A DNA stretch of 64,000 nt from Ruegeria sp. HKCCD4315 (GCF_013112245.1 NZ_WVRN01000001.1:2422501-2486500); one strand, 5' to 3'. Shown: positions 8,015 through 16,824, counted from the stretch's first letter. Notes: generated by a model from the letters alone, not told the origin. Program-made: numbers and translations.

Positions 8015-8075
8015 GCCCTTGACTGCATCAGAAACCTGCCTTTCGCAAGCGCGCGGGATGCGGTATGGGCCTGAC

Positions 8076-8891
8076 ATGAACAAGACCCCTCCTCCTGGCG
8101 ACCGGATCGCCAAAGTTCTGGCCCGTGCTGGCATCGCATCGCGGCGTGAGGCTGAGCGCATGATCGAAGCAGGCCGTGTGGCCGTGAATGGCAAGATCAT
8201 CGATAGCCCTGCCCTGAACGTCACGGCAAAAGACAAGATCGTTGTCGATGGCAAACCCGTCTCGGAACCCGAGCCCTCGCGCCTGTGGTTGTACCACAAG
8301 CCTGCGGGATTGGTGACAACCACGCGCGACGAAAAAGGCCGCGAAACGATTTTCGACAAGCTGCCCGAAGATATGCCGCGGGTTATGAGCGTCGGACGGC
8401 TTGACCTGAACTCCGAAGGATTGCTGCTGCTGACCAATGATGGCGGGATCAAGCGCAAGCTTGAACTGCCCTCGACCGGTTGGTTGCGCAAATATCGCGT
8501 GCGGGTGAATGGTCGACCAAAGGACGAAGATTTCGAACCACTGCGCAAAGGGTTAGTGATCGAAGGCGAGCGCTTTCAGCCGATGACCGTATCGCTGGAT
8601 CGCCAGCAAGGGGCTAATGCCTGGCTGACCATTGGCCTACGGGAAGGCAAGAACCGCGAAATCCGCCGCGCGATGGAAGATATCGGCTTCACTGTGAACC
8701 GCCTGTTGCGCGTGTCTTACGGCCCGTTCCAATTGGGTAGCCTGAAGCAAGGCGAGGTTGAAGAGATCCGCCGCCGGGTGATGCGCGATCAACTTGGGCT
8801 GGACGGAGACGTGAAACCCGATGCCGCACCAAAACGCACTGCCCGACCGCAAAGAAAACGGGCACCAATCGGCAAGAAACCTCGCAAGTGA
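8076..8891 (+). CDS. rluB: 23S rRNA pseudouridine synthase (RluB family)
   Basis: Makes pseudouridine in 23S rRNA (position 2605 in E. coli RluB). An N-terminal S4 RNA-binding domain (RIAKVLARAGIASRREAERM) is followed by the RsuA/RluB catalytic domain with the active-site aspartate in GRLDLNSEGLLLLTND. GLREGKNREIRRAMEDIG is another family signature. The C-terminal 40 residues are basic (PKRTARPQRKRAPIGKKPRK), a common RNA-binding tail in this family. ATG 8076 is chosen because the domain begins right after it. An upstream in-frame ATG (8058) exists, and neither has a strong ribosome site. Confidence 0.92.
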   Translation: MNKTPPPGDRIAKVLARAGIASRREAERMIEAGRVAVNGKIIDSPALNVTAKDKIVVDGKPVSEPEPSRLWLYHKPAGLVTTTRDEKGRETIFDKLPEDMPRVMSVGRLDLNSEGLLLLTNDGGIKRKLELPSTGWLRKYRVRVNGRPKDEDFEPLRKGLVIEGERFQPMTVSLDRQQGANAWLTIGLREGKNREIRRAMEDIGFTVNRLLRVSYGPFQLGSLKQGEVEEIRRRVMRDQLGLDGDVKPDAAPKRTARPQRKRAPIGKKPRK

Positions 8892-8973
8892 TGCTGGTTC
8901 GACAACCTTCCCCCTAGCGCTAAGCCCTCGCATCCCCTAAATTTTCAGTGAATGCTGCTGTTTGGGGGGCGTG

Positions 8974-9063
8974 ATGTCCGGAAGCGGAGTGCAAAAACTC
9001 GCCTACGCTGTCTTGTTGCTGCTGTTGCTTGGTGTCTGCACCGGCCTGCTTGGGGGGCTGTAG
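8974..9063 (+). CDS. Micro-ORF: 29-residue single-span membrane peptide
   Basis: ATG at 8974, preceded by a G-rich stretch (TTTGGGGGGCGTG), opens a 29-codon frame ending TAG at 9061-9063, three bases before the ATG of the XpaC-like gene. The peptide has a short polar N-terminus (SGSGVQK) and then one hydrophobic helix rich in Leu, ending GLLGGL. It looks like a small membrane protein translated just ahead of the XpaC-TelA genes, either as a partner or as a coupling leader. It is too short for homology to be judged by eye. The alternative is a chance frame: other ORFs overlap this stretch, but they do not look like proteins. Confidence 0.5.
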   Translation: MSGSGVQKLAYAVLLLLLLGVCTGLLGGL

Positions 9064-9066
9064 GCC

Positions 9067-9981
9067 ATGGCAAAGCGGTTTGGCGGCAAGTACAGCCCGC
9101 AGGGCGATACCTCGGGCGATTCACCTCTGCCAAGGGGGCAATTTGACGGCGCACGGGTTGAACCTGCTGGTGCGCGGGCGAACCTTCTGTTTCTTCCGGC
9201 CATTCCTTTGGTGTTTTTGTCGCTGAACGATGGTGCGATCGGCATGACCATCGGGCTTATCGCAGCTGGTATCTTGACAGCTGCCGCGTTCCTGCTGCGC
9301 GAAGGTCTGCGGGCCGAAGCCGCATATAACGCCCGAAAGACCGCCCGACGGCCTGCTTTTCCGCGCAAGATATTTGCAAGCATTCTGACTGGTCTGGGTG
9401 CAGGACTTGCCACGTACAGGACCGAGTTTCTGGATGCAGAAACCGCCGCACAAGCCAGCTTGTTGGCCCCGGTGCTTTTTGGAGTGGCGGCAACCGTTCT
9501 GCACTCGGTCTCATTCGGCATTGATCCGATGAAAGACAAAGGCATGGAAGGGATCGACACCTTTCAACAAGACCGCGTGGCCCGCGTTGTCGATGATGCC
9601 GAGAAACATCTGTCTGAGATGACCGACGCCATCAAACGCGCAGGCGACCGCAGGGTCGAAGCCCGCGTCAAACGGTTTCAGGACACCGCGCGGGATCTGT
9701 TCCGCACGGTCGAAGAAGACCCCCGCGATCTGGCCGGTGCCAGAAAGTACCTGACTGTCTATCTGCAGGGCGCACGGGACGCGACCGTCAAGTTTGCTGA
9801 CGTCTACGCCCGAACCCGCGATGCGCAGGCGCTTGCGGATTATTCTGCGCTGCTTGACGATCTGGAACAGAATTTCGCCGCGCGTACGCGCAAAATGCTA
9901 TTGGATGACCGCAGTGATCTGACGGTTGAAATTGACGTGCTGCGCGAAAGGTTGCAGCGCGAGGGCGTCCGGTTGGACTGA
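9067..9981 (+). CDS. XpaC-like protein (5-bromo-4-chloroindolyl phosphate hydrolysis family)
   Basis: A 304-residue membrane-anchored protein of the XpaC family (PF10112). The N-terminal 45 residues are polar. Two hydrophobic segments follow (NLLFLPAIPLVFLSLN and IGMTIGLIAAGILTAAAFLL), then a further hydrophobic pair, and then a charged, probably helical cytoplasmic half with the RVVDDAEKHLSEMTDAI region typical of XpaC. The name comes from a Bacillus phenotype; the reaction is not established. XpaC and TelA genes are paired in many bacteria, as here. It starts three bases after the micro-ORF stop, and telA begins 30 bases after its end. Confidence 0.83.
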   Translation: MAKRFGGKYSPQGDTSGDSPLPRGQFDGARVEPAGARANLLFLPAIPLVFLSLNDGAIGMTIGLIAAGILTAAAFLLREGLRAEAAYNARKTARRPAFPRKIFASILTGLGAGLATYRTEFLDAETAAQASLLAPVLFGVAATVLHSVSFGIDPMKDKGMEGIDTFQQDRVARVVDDAEKHLSEMTDAIKRAGDRRVEARVKRFQDTARDLFRTVEEDPRDLAGARKYLTVYLQGARDATVKFADVYARTRDAQALADYSALLDDLEQNFAARTRKMLLDDRSDLTVEIDVLRERLQREGVRLD

Positions 9982-10011
9982 CCGGCCACTATTTGAGCGA
10001 GGAACATCCCC

Positions 10012-11202
10012 ATGTCCGATGAGATCAAGAACAAGGCAGTTCAGGCCGAAACTCTGGTGCAGGAAGTCACAGCCGTAGCTTTGCCTGAACCTCAGGCCGA
10101 GGTCGTGTCGCTGGAAGACGCCGACGAACCCGTCAGTGCCGAAATCCGCAAGCGGATGGATGAAATCGACATGGGCAACACCAACTCGATCGTGTCTTTC
10201 GGATCGTCCGCACAGGCCGAACTGCAGGAAATCAGTCAGGCCATGCTGGCGGATGTGCGCAACAAGGATGTGGGCCCCGCCGGGGACAGCCTACGCAATA
10301 TCGTCACCACGATACGAGGGTTCTCGGTCAGTGAACTGGACGTGCGCCGCGAACGCAGCTGGTGGGAAAAACTGCTGGGCAAGGCCGCGCCGTTTGCCAA
10401 GTTCACCGCCCAGTACGAAGAAGTTCAGGGCCAGATCGACCGCATAACCGACGACCTTCTGAGCCATGAGCATACGCTGCTGAAGGACATCAAATCGCTT
10501 GATCTGCTGTATGAAAAGACGCTGGGCTTTTATGACGAACTGGCACTGTATATCGCAGCAGGCGAGGAAAAGCTGACCGAATTGGACAGCCACGACATTC
10601 CCGAGAAAGAAGCCGAAGTTGAGGCCGCGCCCGAAGATCAACAGGTTATGAAAGCGCAAGAGCTGCGCGACATGCGTGCCGCGCGCGACGATCTGGAACG
10701 CCGGGTTCATGACCTGAAGCTGACCCGCCAAGTCACGATGCAGTCGCTGCCCTCAATCCGGTTGGTGCAGGAAAACGACAAGTCGCTGGTGACCAAGATC
10801 AACTCGACGCTGGTGAACACAGTTCCTCTGTGGGAAACCCAGCTGGCGCAAGCTGTCACCATCCAGCGCAGCGCCGAGGCTGCAGCCGCCGTACGTGACG
10901 CCAATGATCTGACAAACGAACTGCTGACCTCGAATGCAGCCAACCTGCGGGAATCCAACAAGATGATCCGCGAGGAAATGGAGCGCGGCGTGTTCGACAT
11001 TGAAGCCGTCAAGCAGGCCAATGCTGACCTGATCGGAACTATCAACGAAAGCTTGGCGATTGCGGACGAAGGTAAAGCGAAACGCGCGGCGGCTGAGGTC
11101 GAATTGCAAAAGATGGAGACCGAATTGCGTGACACGCTGGCCGCTGCCAAAGCGCGCCGGGACGGGATTGGTGACAATTCCGGTACGTCGGTTCCTGGCT
11201 AA
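10012..11202 (+). CDS. telA: TelA-like toxic anion resistance protein
   Basis: A 396-residue largely helical soluble protein of the TelA family (PF05816), linked to tellurite and other envelope-stress resistance. After about 60 acidic residues comes the conserved SIVSFGSSAQAELQEIS region, then GFSVSELDVRRERSWWEKLLG, which is highly characteristic. Long coiled-coil-prone helices follow, ending with LTNELLTSNAANLRESNKMI. The mechanism is unknown; some homologues lie in Ter-type stress-response neighbourhoods. It sits in a plus-strand operon with an XpaC-like gene before it and a DUF2927 lipoprotein 13 bases after it. The clean ATG at 10012 follows GAGGAACATCCCC. Confidence 0.93.
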   Translation: MSDEIKNKAVQAETLVQEVTAVALPEPQAEVVSLEDADEPVSAEIRKRMDEIDMGNTNSIVSFGSSAQAELQEISQAMLADVRNKDVGPAGDSLRNIVTTIRGFSVSELDVRRERSWWEKLLGKAAPFAKFTAQYEEVQGQIDRITDDLLSHEHTLLKDIKSLDLLYEKTLGFYDELALYIAAGEEKLTELDSHDIPEKEAEVEAAPEDQQVMKAQELRDMRAARDDLERRVHDLKLTRQVTMQSLPSIRLVQENDKSLVTKINSTLVNTVPLWETQLAQAVTIQRSAEAAAAVRDANDLTNELLTSNAANLRESNKMIREEMERGVFDIEAVKQANADLIGTINESLAIADEGKAKRAAAEVELQKMETELRDTLAAAKARRDGIGDNSGTSVPG

Positions 11203-11215
11203 AGGCGGGATCCGC

Positions 11216-12172
11216 GTGCGGCGCTTCAACTCTCTGAAACTTGCGTTAGGGGTGACTTCGGTGTTGGCCTTGGCCAATTGCGATGAAACCCTGACATCCA
11301 CTGTTGCGCCGCAACCCCGGCCCGAACCCGCACCGACAGCGGCTAATGCGTATGTACCGCCCTCTGCCGCCAGTCAGGATCTGGCGCGCTTCTACCAGCG
11401 GGTTGAACGCGACCTTCTGGTTCGGGGGCTGTTGCGTACAGATGGCGGCGGACCGGATACGCCCTATGATGCCGACGATCTGGCCCGTAACTTCGAAGCA
11501 ATCGCGTTTTACAGCGAATATCCGACGCAGAGTGTTTCGATCGGTTCTCGCCAGACAGATGGGCAGCTGAGCCGTTGGTCCGGCCCCGTGCGCATCCAGA
11601 CCGAGTTTGGCCCTTCGGTTTTGCCCGAAACGCGGACTAAGGACGCGGATCAGGTTCGCGTGTTCGCAGGCCGTCTGGCCGGTTTGACCCAGCACCCGAT
11701 TTCGGTTGTGTCGCGCAACGCCAACTTCCATGTCTTTTTCGCAGGCAAGGACGACAGCGCCTATGTCGCGTCGCGCCTGAAGCAATTGATCCCGAATATC
11801 AGCCAGGCTTCGCTGGATCTTGTTGCCAACCCACGCGCCAATTTCGACTGTCTGGTCTTTGCCTCTGCGACCAGGGCGTCGCCCTACAAATATGTGCGTG
11901 CAGTCGCGTTGATCCGGGCCGAACTGACCGATCTGGTACGCCGCAGTTGTATTCACGAAGAGATTGCGCAGGGACTTGGTCTGTCCAATGACAGCCCCGC
12001 AGCACGGCCTTCGATTTTCAACGATGATGATGAGTTTGCGCTGCTGACCAGCCATGACGAGAAACTGTTGACGATGCTGTATGATCAGCGCCTGCAACCT
12101 GGTGTGGGCGTGGATGATGCGCGCCCCGTCGTACGTATTATTGCCCGCGAGTTAATGGGTCAGCCGCTCTGA
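11216..12172 (+). CDS. DUF2927 domain lipoprotein
   Basis: A predicted lipoprotein of about 318 residues containing a DUF2927 domain. From the GTG at 11216 the product reads MRRFNSLKLALGVTSVLALANC, a signal peptide with a lipobox cysteine. GGGA six bases upstream supports that start; the longer frame that overlaps telA does not give a signal peptide. The core has features seen in this family: DDLARNFEAIAFYSEY, the cysteine-containing FDCLVFASA, and SCIHEEIAQGLGLSNDSP. The last resembles a metzincin-like HE.aQ.lG.. metal-binding helix, so a protease-like fold is possible but unproven. It is co-directional and tightly spaced with telA and the SPFH gene. Confidence 0.8.
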   Translation: MRRFNSLKLALGVTSVLALANCDETLTSTVAPQPRPEPAPTAANAYVPPSAASQDLARFYQRVERDLLVRGLLRTDGGGPDTPYDADDLARNFEAIAFYSEYPTQSVSIGSRQTDGQLSRWSGPVRIQTEFGPSVLPETRTKDADQVRVFAGRLAGLTQHPISVVSRNANFHVFFAGKDDSAYVASRLKQLIPNISQASLDLVANPRANFDCLVFASATRASPYKYVRAVALIRAELTDLVRRSCIHEEIAQGLGLSNDSPAARPSIFNDDDEFALLTSHDEKLLTMLYDQRLQPGVGVDDARPVVRIIARELMGQPL

Positions 12173-12194
12173 CCCCAAGGACAGGAGAACCCAA

Positions 12195-13343
12195 ATGGGA
12201 ATTTTCGATTTTCTGACCGGAGAATTCATTGACGTTATTCATTGGGTGGATGACACCCGTGATACGATGGTCTGGCGGTTTGAGCGTGAGGGGCACGAGA
12301 TCAAGTACGGTGCCAAACTGACCGTGCGCGAAGGTCAGGCGGCAGTATTTGTGCATGAAGGGCAATTGGCCGACGTGTTTACGCCGGGTCTCTATATGCT
12401 TGAGACCAACAACATGCCCATCATGACCACCCTTCAGCATTGGGATCACGGCTTTCAGTCGCCGTTCAAATCCGAGATCTATTTCGTCAACACAACTCGG
12501 TTCAACGACCTGAAATGGGGCACCAAAAACCCGATCATGCTGCGCGACCCCGAGTTCGGGCCAACCCGTATTCGGGCCTATGGCACCTACACGGTGCGTG
12601 TAAAGGACCCAGCCAAGTTCCTTGTCGAAATCGTCGGGACAGACGGCGAATTCACAATGGATGAAATCAGCTTTCAGGTGCGCAATATCATCGTGCAGGA
12701 GTTCAGCCGCGTCATCTCGGGCTCAGGCATTCCAGTGCTGGACATGGCCGCAAACACCGCCGATTTGGGCAAGCTGATCGCTGCCGAAGTTTCGCCGGTC
12801 TTGGACAGCTATGGGCTGGAAATGCCGGAATTTTACATTGAAAACATCTCGCTGCCGCCTGCGGTCGAGGCAGCGCTGGATAAGCGGACCTCGATGGGGT
12901 TGGCGGGCGATCTGGGCAAGTTCACGCAGTATTCAGCAGCAGAAGCGATGACAGCGGCAGCCAACAATCCGGGTCAAGGCGGCGGCATGGGTGCTGGTCT
13001 TGGCATGGGTATGGGCATGGCGATGGCACAGCAAATGTCGAACATGGCAGCGGGCCAGCCGAGCGGCCCGTGGGGATCGCCCGCCCCCGCTGCCCCACAA
13101 CCAGCAGCACACGCGGCACCGCCTCCGCCACCACCTGTCGAGCATGTGTGGCATATCGCCGTGGATGGTCAGACAAGTGGGCCGTTTTCCAAAGCCAAGA
13201 TGGGACGCATGGCCAGCGAAGGCGAACTGACACGTGACACATATGTCTGGACCGCAGGACAAGACGGTTGGAAAAAGGCAGGCGACGTGCAGGAACTTGC
13301 GCAGTTGTTCACAATCCTGCCGCCTCCTCCGCCTGGAACGTGA
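12195..13343 (+). CDS. SPFH domain protein with C-terminal GYF_2 domain
   Basis: A 382-residue protein combining an N-terminal SPFH/band-7-like region of the YdjI/virion-core type (MGIFDFLTGEFIDVIHWVDD; GTYTVRVKDPAKFLVEIVGT) with a Gly/Met/Ala- and Pro-rich linker (about residues 255-315). A C-terminal GYF_2 domain (EHVWHIAVDGQTSGPFSKAK to about residue 375) follows. SPFH proteins scaffold membrane microdomains, and GYF domains bind proline-rich peptides; together they suggest an assembly platform. AGGAG upstream of ATG 12195 is a good ribosome site. It lies between the DUF2927 lipoprotein and the zinc-ribbon membrane protein. Confidence 0.88.
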   Translation: MGIFDFLTGEFIDVIHWVDDTRDTMVWRFEREGHEIKYGAKLTVREGQAAVFVHEGQLADVFTPGLYMLETNNMPIMTTLQHWDHGFQSPFKSEIYFVNTTRFNDLKWGTKNPIMLRDPEFGPTRIRAYGTYTVRVKDPAKFLVEIVGTDGEFTMDEISFQVRNIIVQEFSRVISGSGIPVLDMAANTADLGKLIAAEVSPVLDSYGLEMPEFYIENISLPPAVEAALDKRTSMGLAGDLGKFTQYSAAEAMTAAANNPGQGGGMGAGLGMGMGMAMAQQMSNMAAGQPSGPWGSPAPAAPQPAAHAAPPPPPPVEHVWHIAVDGQTSGPFSKAKMGRMASEGELTRDTYVWTAGQDGWKKAGDVQELAQLFTILPPPPPGT

Positions 13344-13389
13344 ACAAACACGGTCTTCCTTCCTATTCATCATGACCACCGGGTAATTC

Positions 13390-14496
13390 ATGACACACGT
13401 CACCGCCCCTGACCCGACCGAACACCGTTTCCCCTGCGACCAGTGTGGCGCTGACTACCGGTTCAACCCTGGTGATGGTACCTTAACCTGTGATCATTGC
13501 GGGCATTCCGAGCCGATCAGTGCCGGGCCGTGGGGCGGTGCAAGTCTGCGAGAGCTGGACTTTGACGCCGCCATCGCTGACCGCCTGCCGGACAGCGAGA
13601 TCGAGGAAACCCGCGTTCTGTCCTGCCCAAACTGTGCCGCGCAGGTGGAGTTCGACCCGAACACGCATGCAGCAGAATGCCCGTTTTGCGCCACACCAGT
13701 CGTGACAGATACCGGGATCAACCGGCATATCAAACCAAAAGGCGTATTGCCTTTTGCATTCGACGAACGATCAGCCCACAAGGCGATGGGCGATTGGTTG
13801 GGGCGATTGTGGTTCGCACCAAACGGGTTGAAGGAATATGCACGCAAAGGGCGCAAGATGCAGGGTATTTACGTGCCCTATTGGACCTTCGACGCCGACA
13901 CCAAGTCTTCGTATCGCGGCGAACGCGGCACTGTCTATTATGAAACCCGCACCGTAATGCGAGACGGCAAGCGGGTTCAGCAACAAGTGCCAAAGGTACG
14001 CTGGACCCCCAAGTCCGGCCGCGTCGCGCGGTTTTTTGACGACGTGTTGGTGTTGGCCTCCAAATCGCTTCCAAAACGCTACACCGACGCGCTGGAGCCC
14101 TGGGATCTGCCCGCGCTGGAACCTTATCAGCCCGAATACCTGGCCGGTTTCCGTGCTGAAGCCTACAGCGTTGAACTGCGGGAAGGATACGCCGAAGCCC
14201 GCGCCCATATGGCGCGCGTAATTGAACGGGACGTTCGTTTTGACATCGGCGGGGACCGTCAGCGCATTCATGCGGTCGATACAGATGTGCGTGATGTCAC
14301 GTTCAAGCATATCCTTCTGCCGGTTTGGATGGCCGCCTATAAATACCGCGGCCAGACCTACCGATTTGTGGTCAATGGCCGGACCGGACGGGTTCAAGGC
14401 GAACGTCCTTGGTCAGCGATCAAAATCACCATCGCTGTTGTACTAGGTTTGTTGGTGGCTGCGGGTGTCGGGTATTTGGCGGCCACCGGGCAATAG
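13390..14496 (+). CDS. Double zinc-ribbon protein with C-terminal membrane anchor
   Basis: A 368-residue protein often labelled TFIIB-type zinc finger or 'primosomal protein N'-like'. It has two zinc ribbons: Cys16/Cys19 with Cys34/Cys37, and Cys79/Cys82 with Cys97/Cys100. A central soluble domain contains aromatic motifs (GIYVPYWTFDADT; HILLPVWMAAYKYRGQTYRF), and one transmembrane helix lies at the very C-terminus (ITIAVVLGLLVAAGVGYLAA). Its closest functional context is the SPFH protein immediately upstream, a pairing seen in other bacteria. I infer a membrane-tethered partner of the SPFH scaffold. No helicase motif is present, so the helicase name should not be used. Confidence 0.85.
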   Translation: MTHVTAPDPTEHRFPCDQCGADYRFNPGDGTLTCDHCGHSEPISAGPWGGASLRELDFDAAIADRLPDSEIEETRVLSCPNCAAQVEFDPNTHAAECPFCATPVVTDTGINRHIKPKGVLPFAFDERSAHKAMGDWLGRLWFAPNGLKEYARKGRKMQGIYVPYWTFDADTKSSYRGERGTVYYETRTVMRDGKRVQQQVPKVRWTPKSGRVARFFDDVLVLASKSLPKRYTDALEPWDLPALEPYQPEYLAGFRAEAYSVELREGYAEARAHMARVIERDVRFDIGGDRQRIHAVDTDVRDVTFKHILLPVWMAAYKYRGQTYRFVVNGRTGRVQGERPWSAIKITIAVVLGLLVAAGVGYLAATGQ

Positions 14497-14572
14497 TCGG
14501 ACCTGCGGACAGGCTTGTGCATCGGGCAAAGCCCGGTCATGTTCAGCGCGGAAACAAAGGGATGGGTCTGCC

Positions 14573-15241
14573 GTGTCGTTAGCTGAACTGAATACTCTGC
14601 TGAAAGACCGCTATTCCTGCCGTGCGTTTCTATCAGAACCAGTACCGCGAGCGCAGATCGAACAGATCGTCACCAGCGCATCCCAAGTCCCTAGCTGGTG
14701 CAATGCACAACCCTGGCAGTTGGTGATCACCAGCGCAGATGAAACAGATGCGTTCCGTAAAGCAATGTTAGCTGAGGCTGTCAGCGGAACCCCAGCACCG
14801 GATCTGCCGTTTCCAACCTCCTACTCCGGCGTGTACCAGGATCGCCGCCGCGCCTGTGGTTGGGCGCTGTACGAAGCTGTTGGGGTGGAACGCGGGGACC
14901 GCGCCGGGTCGGCGCAGCAAATGATGCAGAACTTTGCCCTGTTTGGCGCACCGCATTGCGCCATCCTTTCAAGCCCGGCTGAGCTTGGCCCCTATGGCGC
15001 GATGGATTGCGGTGGTTTTGTCACGGCCTTCGCGCTGGCAGCCCAAGCGTTGGGGATCGCGACCATACCACAAGCCGCATTGGCTACTTACGGTCCATTC
15101 TTGCATCGCTATTTTCAGATCCCCGAAGACCGCTTGATCCTGTGCGCGATTTCTTTTGGCTATGCGGACCCTGATCATCCTGCAAACAGCTTTCGCACAA
15201 AACGCGCCGCACCGAGTGACTTTGTGGAATGGCGGGATTAA
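14573..15241 (+). CDS. Nitroreductase family protein
   Basis: An FMN-dependent nitroreductase-fold oxidoreductase of about 223 residues. It has the family start RYSCRAFLSEPVPRAQIE, the FMN-contact SQVPSWCNAQPWQLVI, and the C-terminal LILCAISFGYADPDHPAN. Such enzymes reduce nitro groups, quinones or other small acceptors with NAD(P)H; the substrate here is not known. GTG 14573 is taken as start since the domain begins directly after it. The open frame upstream overlaps the preceding gene and has no plausible protein. It probably belongs to a different unit from the TelA island, being 76 bases beyond it. Confidence 0.88.
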   Translation: MSLAELNTLLKDRYSCRAFLSEPVPRAQIEQIVTSASQVPSWCNAQPWQLVITSADETDAFRKAMLAEAVSGTPAPDLPFPTSYSGVYQDRRRACGWALYEAVGVERGDRAGSAQQMMQNFALFGAPHCAILSSPAELGPYGAMDCGGFVTAFALAAQALGIATIPQAALATYGPFLHRYFQIPEDRLILCAISFGYADPDHPANSFRTKRAAPSDFVEWRD

Positions 15242-15283
15242 ACAATCCCAGAGGTTGGCTTTCGCATAACAAGGAGGAATCCC

Positions 15284-15721
15284 TTGCGCGCAGTATTGCA
15301 GAGGGTATCGCATGCCAAAGTGTCGGTTGATGACACTGTCGCAGGATCATGTGGACAGGGGTTGATGATTCTTGTTTGCGCCATGCAGGGCGACGGCAAC
15401 GAGCAGGCCAAGAAGCTTGCCGAAAAGGCGGCCAAGATCCGCATCTTCAAAGACGATGCGGGGAAAATGAACCGCTCACTTCTGGATATTGGCGGATCGG
15501 CGTTGGTGATCAGCCAGTTTACACTCGCCGCCGATACAAAAAGCGGCAACCGGCCGGGGTTTTCAACCGCAGCCCCGCCGGATCAGGGTGAACGCCTGTA
15601 TAAAGAATTTGCAAATCACTTGGCCGCGCAAGGTGTTGCGGTGGAAACCGGGCAGTTTGGGGCTGACATGGCGGTCGAACTTGTAAATGACGGCCCCGTC
15701 ACGATCTGGATTGAGAATTGA
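15284..15721 (+). CDS. dtd: D-aminoacyl-tRNA deacylase
   Basis: Removes D-amino acids (and glycine mis-charged on tRNA-Ala) from tRNA, a proofreading enzyme. It is of normal length (145 residues). It opens [17 protein letters not shown] and keeps both active-site signatures: SQFTLAADT...GNRPGF and the C-terminal [11 protein letters not shown]. The start codon is TTG at 15284, supported by a strong AAGGAGGA ribosome site at 15270-15277. Its stop overlaps the ATG of the following glycerate-kinase-like gene (TGATG), so the two are translationally coupled. Confidence 0.96.
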   Translation: MRAVLQRVSHAKVSVDDTVAGSCGQGLMILVCAMQGDGNEQAKKLAEKAAKIRIFKDDAGKMNRSLLDIGGSALVISQFTLAADTKSGNRPGFSTAAPPDQGERLYKEFANHLAAQGVAVETGQFGADMAVELVNDGPVTIWIEN

Positions 15722-16824
15722 TGGATATCACAAAGCAAGCCGTTTCGTTTTGGCAGGCCGGAGTTGATGCGGTCGATGGGTTCGCTGCTACCAAGGCCGC
15801 ACTGCCGGGTGTTCCCAAGCCCGATCGGATTCTCGCGGTCGGCAAACCCGCTGCCGCGATGGCACGTGCGGCGCTGGCTCAGTTTGGTCCGATCCCCACT
15901 CTTGTGGTCACCAAAGACGAACACGGTCGCGATCTTCCCGAGTCGGTCGAGGTGATCGAGGCCTCTCATCCGGTGCCGGATGACCGCAGCCTTGCGGGTG
16001 GGCGCGCGCTCCGCGTTGCGATGGAGCAGATGCCGCCGGGCTCTCATGTCCTTCTGTTGGTTTCAGGCGGCGCGTCCTCGTTGGCCGAGGATCTTGTGAC
16101 CGGCACATCTTTACGCGATCTGGAGGCGTTGAACCGCAGACTGCTGTCTGAGGGAATGGACATTCGGGCGATGAACGCCGAGCGGCGCAAGCTGTCACGC
16201 ATCAAGGGCGGCGGCTTGCTGTCTCATTTCAAAGGCGCACAGGCGACTGTTCTGGCGATTTCAGACGTGCCCGGCGACGATCTCAATGTCATTGGCTCGG
16301 GCATTGGAGCTTTGCCAGATGACTACAGCTTCACTGCGACGACACAGATCGTGGCGTCAAACGCACATGCCCGAAATGCGGCTGCCTTAGCAGCAAGCGA
16401 AGCGGGTCAAACGGTTCTGGCCAATGACGAAGCGCTGCACGATGACTATCTGCGAGTGGCGGCAAAGCTTGGATCGATGCTACGCGGCATGGACAAGGGT
16501 GTGATGATCTTTGGCGGTGAACCGACCGTGGTTCTACCCGGTCACCCAGGGCGCGGTGGGCGAAATCAGGCACTGGCGCTTGCATTGGCCAAAGAGATCT
16601 CAGGTCAAACGAACCTGACGGTTGTTGTTGGTGGTACAGATGGCACGGACGGCCCAACAAACGCAGCCGGAGGGATCGTGACTGGCGCAACTTGGGTGGA
16701 CGCAGCCGAAACCTACCTTCAAAACGCTGACAGCGGTACTTTTCTGGATTCAGCGGGTGCGCTTTTGGTGACAGGACCAACCGGGACCAACGTAATGGAT
16801 CTAATTGTCGCAATACGCGTATGA
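15721..16824 (+). CDS. Glycerate kinase / hydroxypyruvate reductase-like protein (DUF4147-MOFRL)
   Basis: A 367-residue protein with an N-terminal DUF4147 domain (AVGKPAAAMARAAL; LLVSGGASSLAEDL) and a C-terminal MOFRL domain (GHPGRGGRNQALALALA; GGTDGTDGPTNAAGGIV). Members of this family are glycerate 2-kinases (GckA/TtuD) of glyoxylate and tartrate metabolism, though some were named hydroxypyruvate reductase. It is a little shorter than typical (about 420), mostly at the N-terminus. The ATG at 15721 overlaps the dtd stop codon (TGATG); an upstream TTG in frame is less likely. Confidence 0.87.
   Translation: MDITKQAVSFWQAGVDAVDGFAATKAALPGVPKPDRILAVGKPAAAMARAALAQFGPIPTLVVTKDEHGRDLPESVEVIEASHPVPDDRSLAGGRALRVAMEQMPPGSHVLLLVSGGASSLAEDLVTGTSLRDLEALNRRLLSEGMDIRAMNAERRKLSRIKGGGLLSHFKGAQATVLAISDVPGDDLNVIGSGIGALPDDYSFTATTQIVASNAHARNAAALAASEAGQTVLANDEALHDDYLRVAAKLGSMLRGMDKGVMIFGGEPTVVLPGHPGRGGRNQALALALAKEISGQTNLTVVVGGTDGTDGPTNAAGGIVTGATWVDAAETYLQNADSGTFLDSAGALLVTGPTGTNVMDLIVAIRV

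Noticed and set aside
11246..12097. 283-codon minus-strand frame
   Set aside because: Antisense to the DUF2927 lipoprotein gene, whose signal peptide and operon position are convincing.
13390..14496. 'Primosomal protein N'/helicase' name commonly carried by such zinc-ribbon proteins
   Set aside because: No Walker or helicase motif is present; the protein has two zinc ribbons and a C-terminal membrane anchor.
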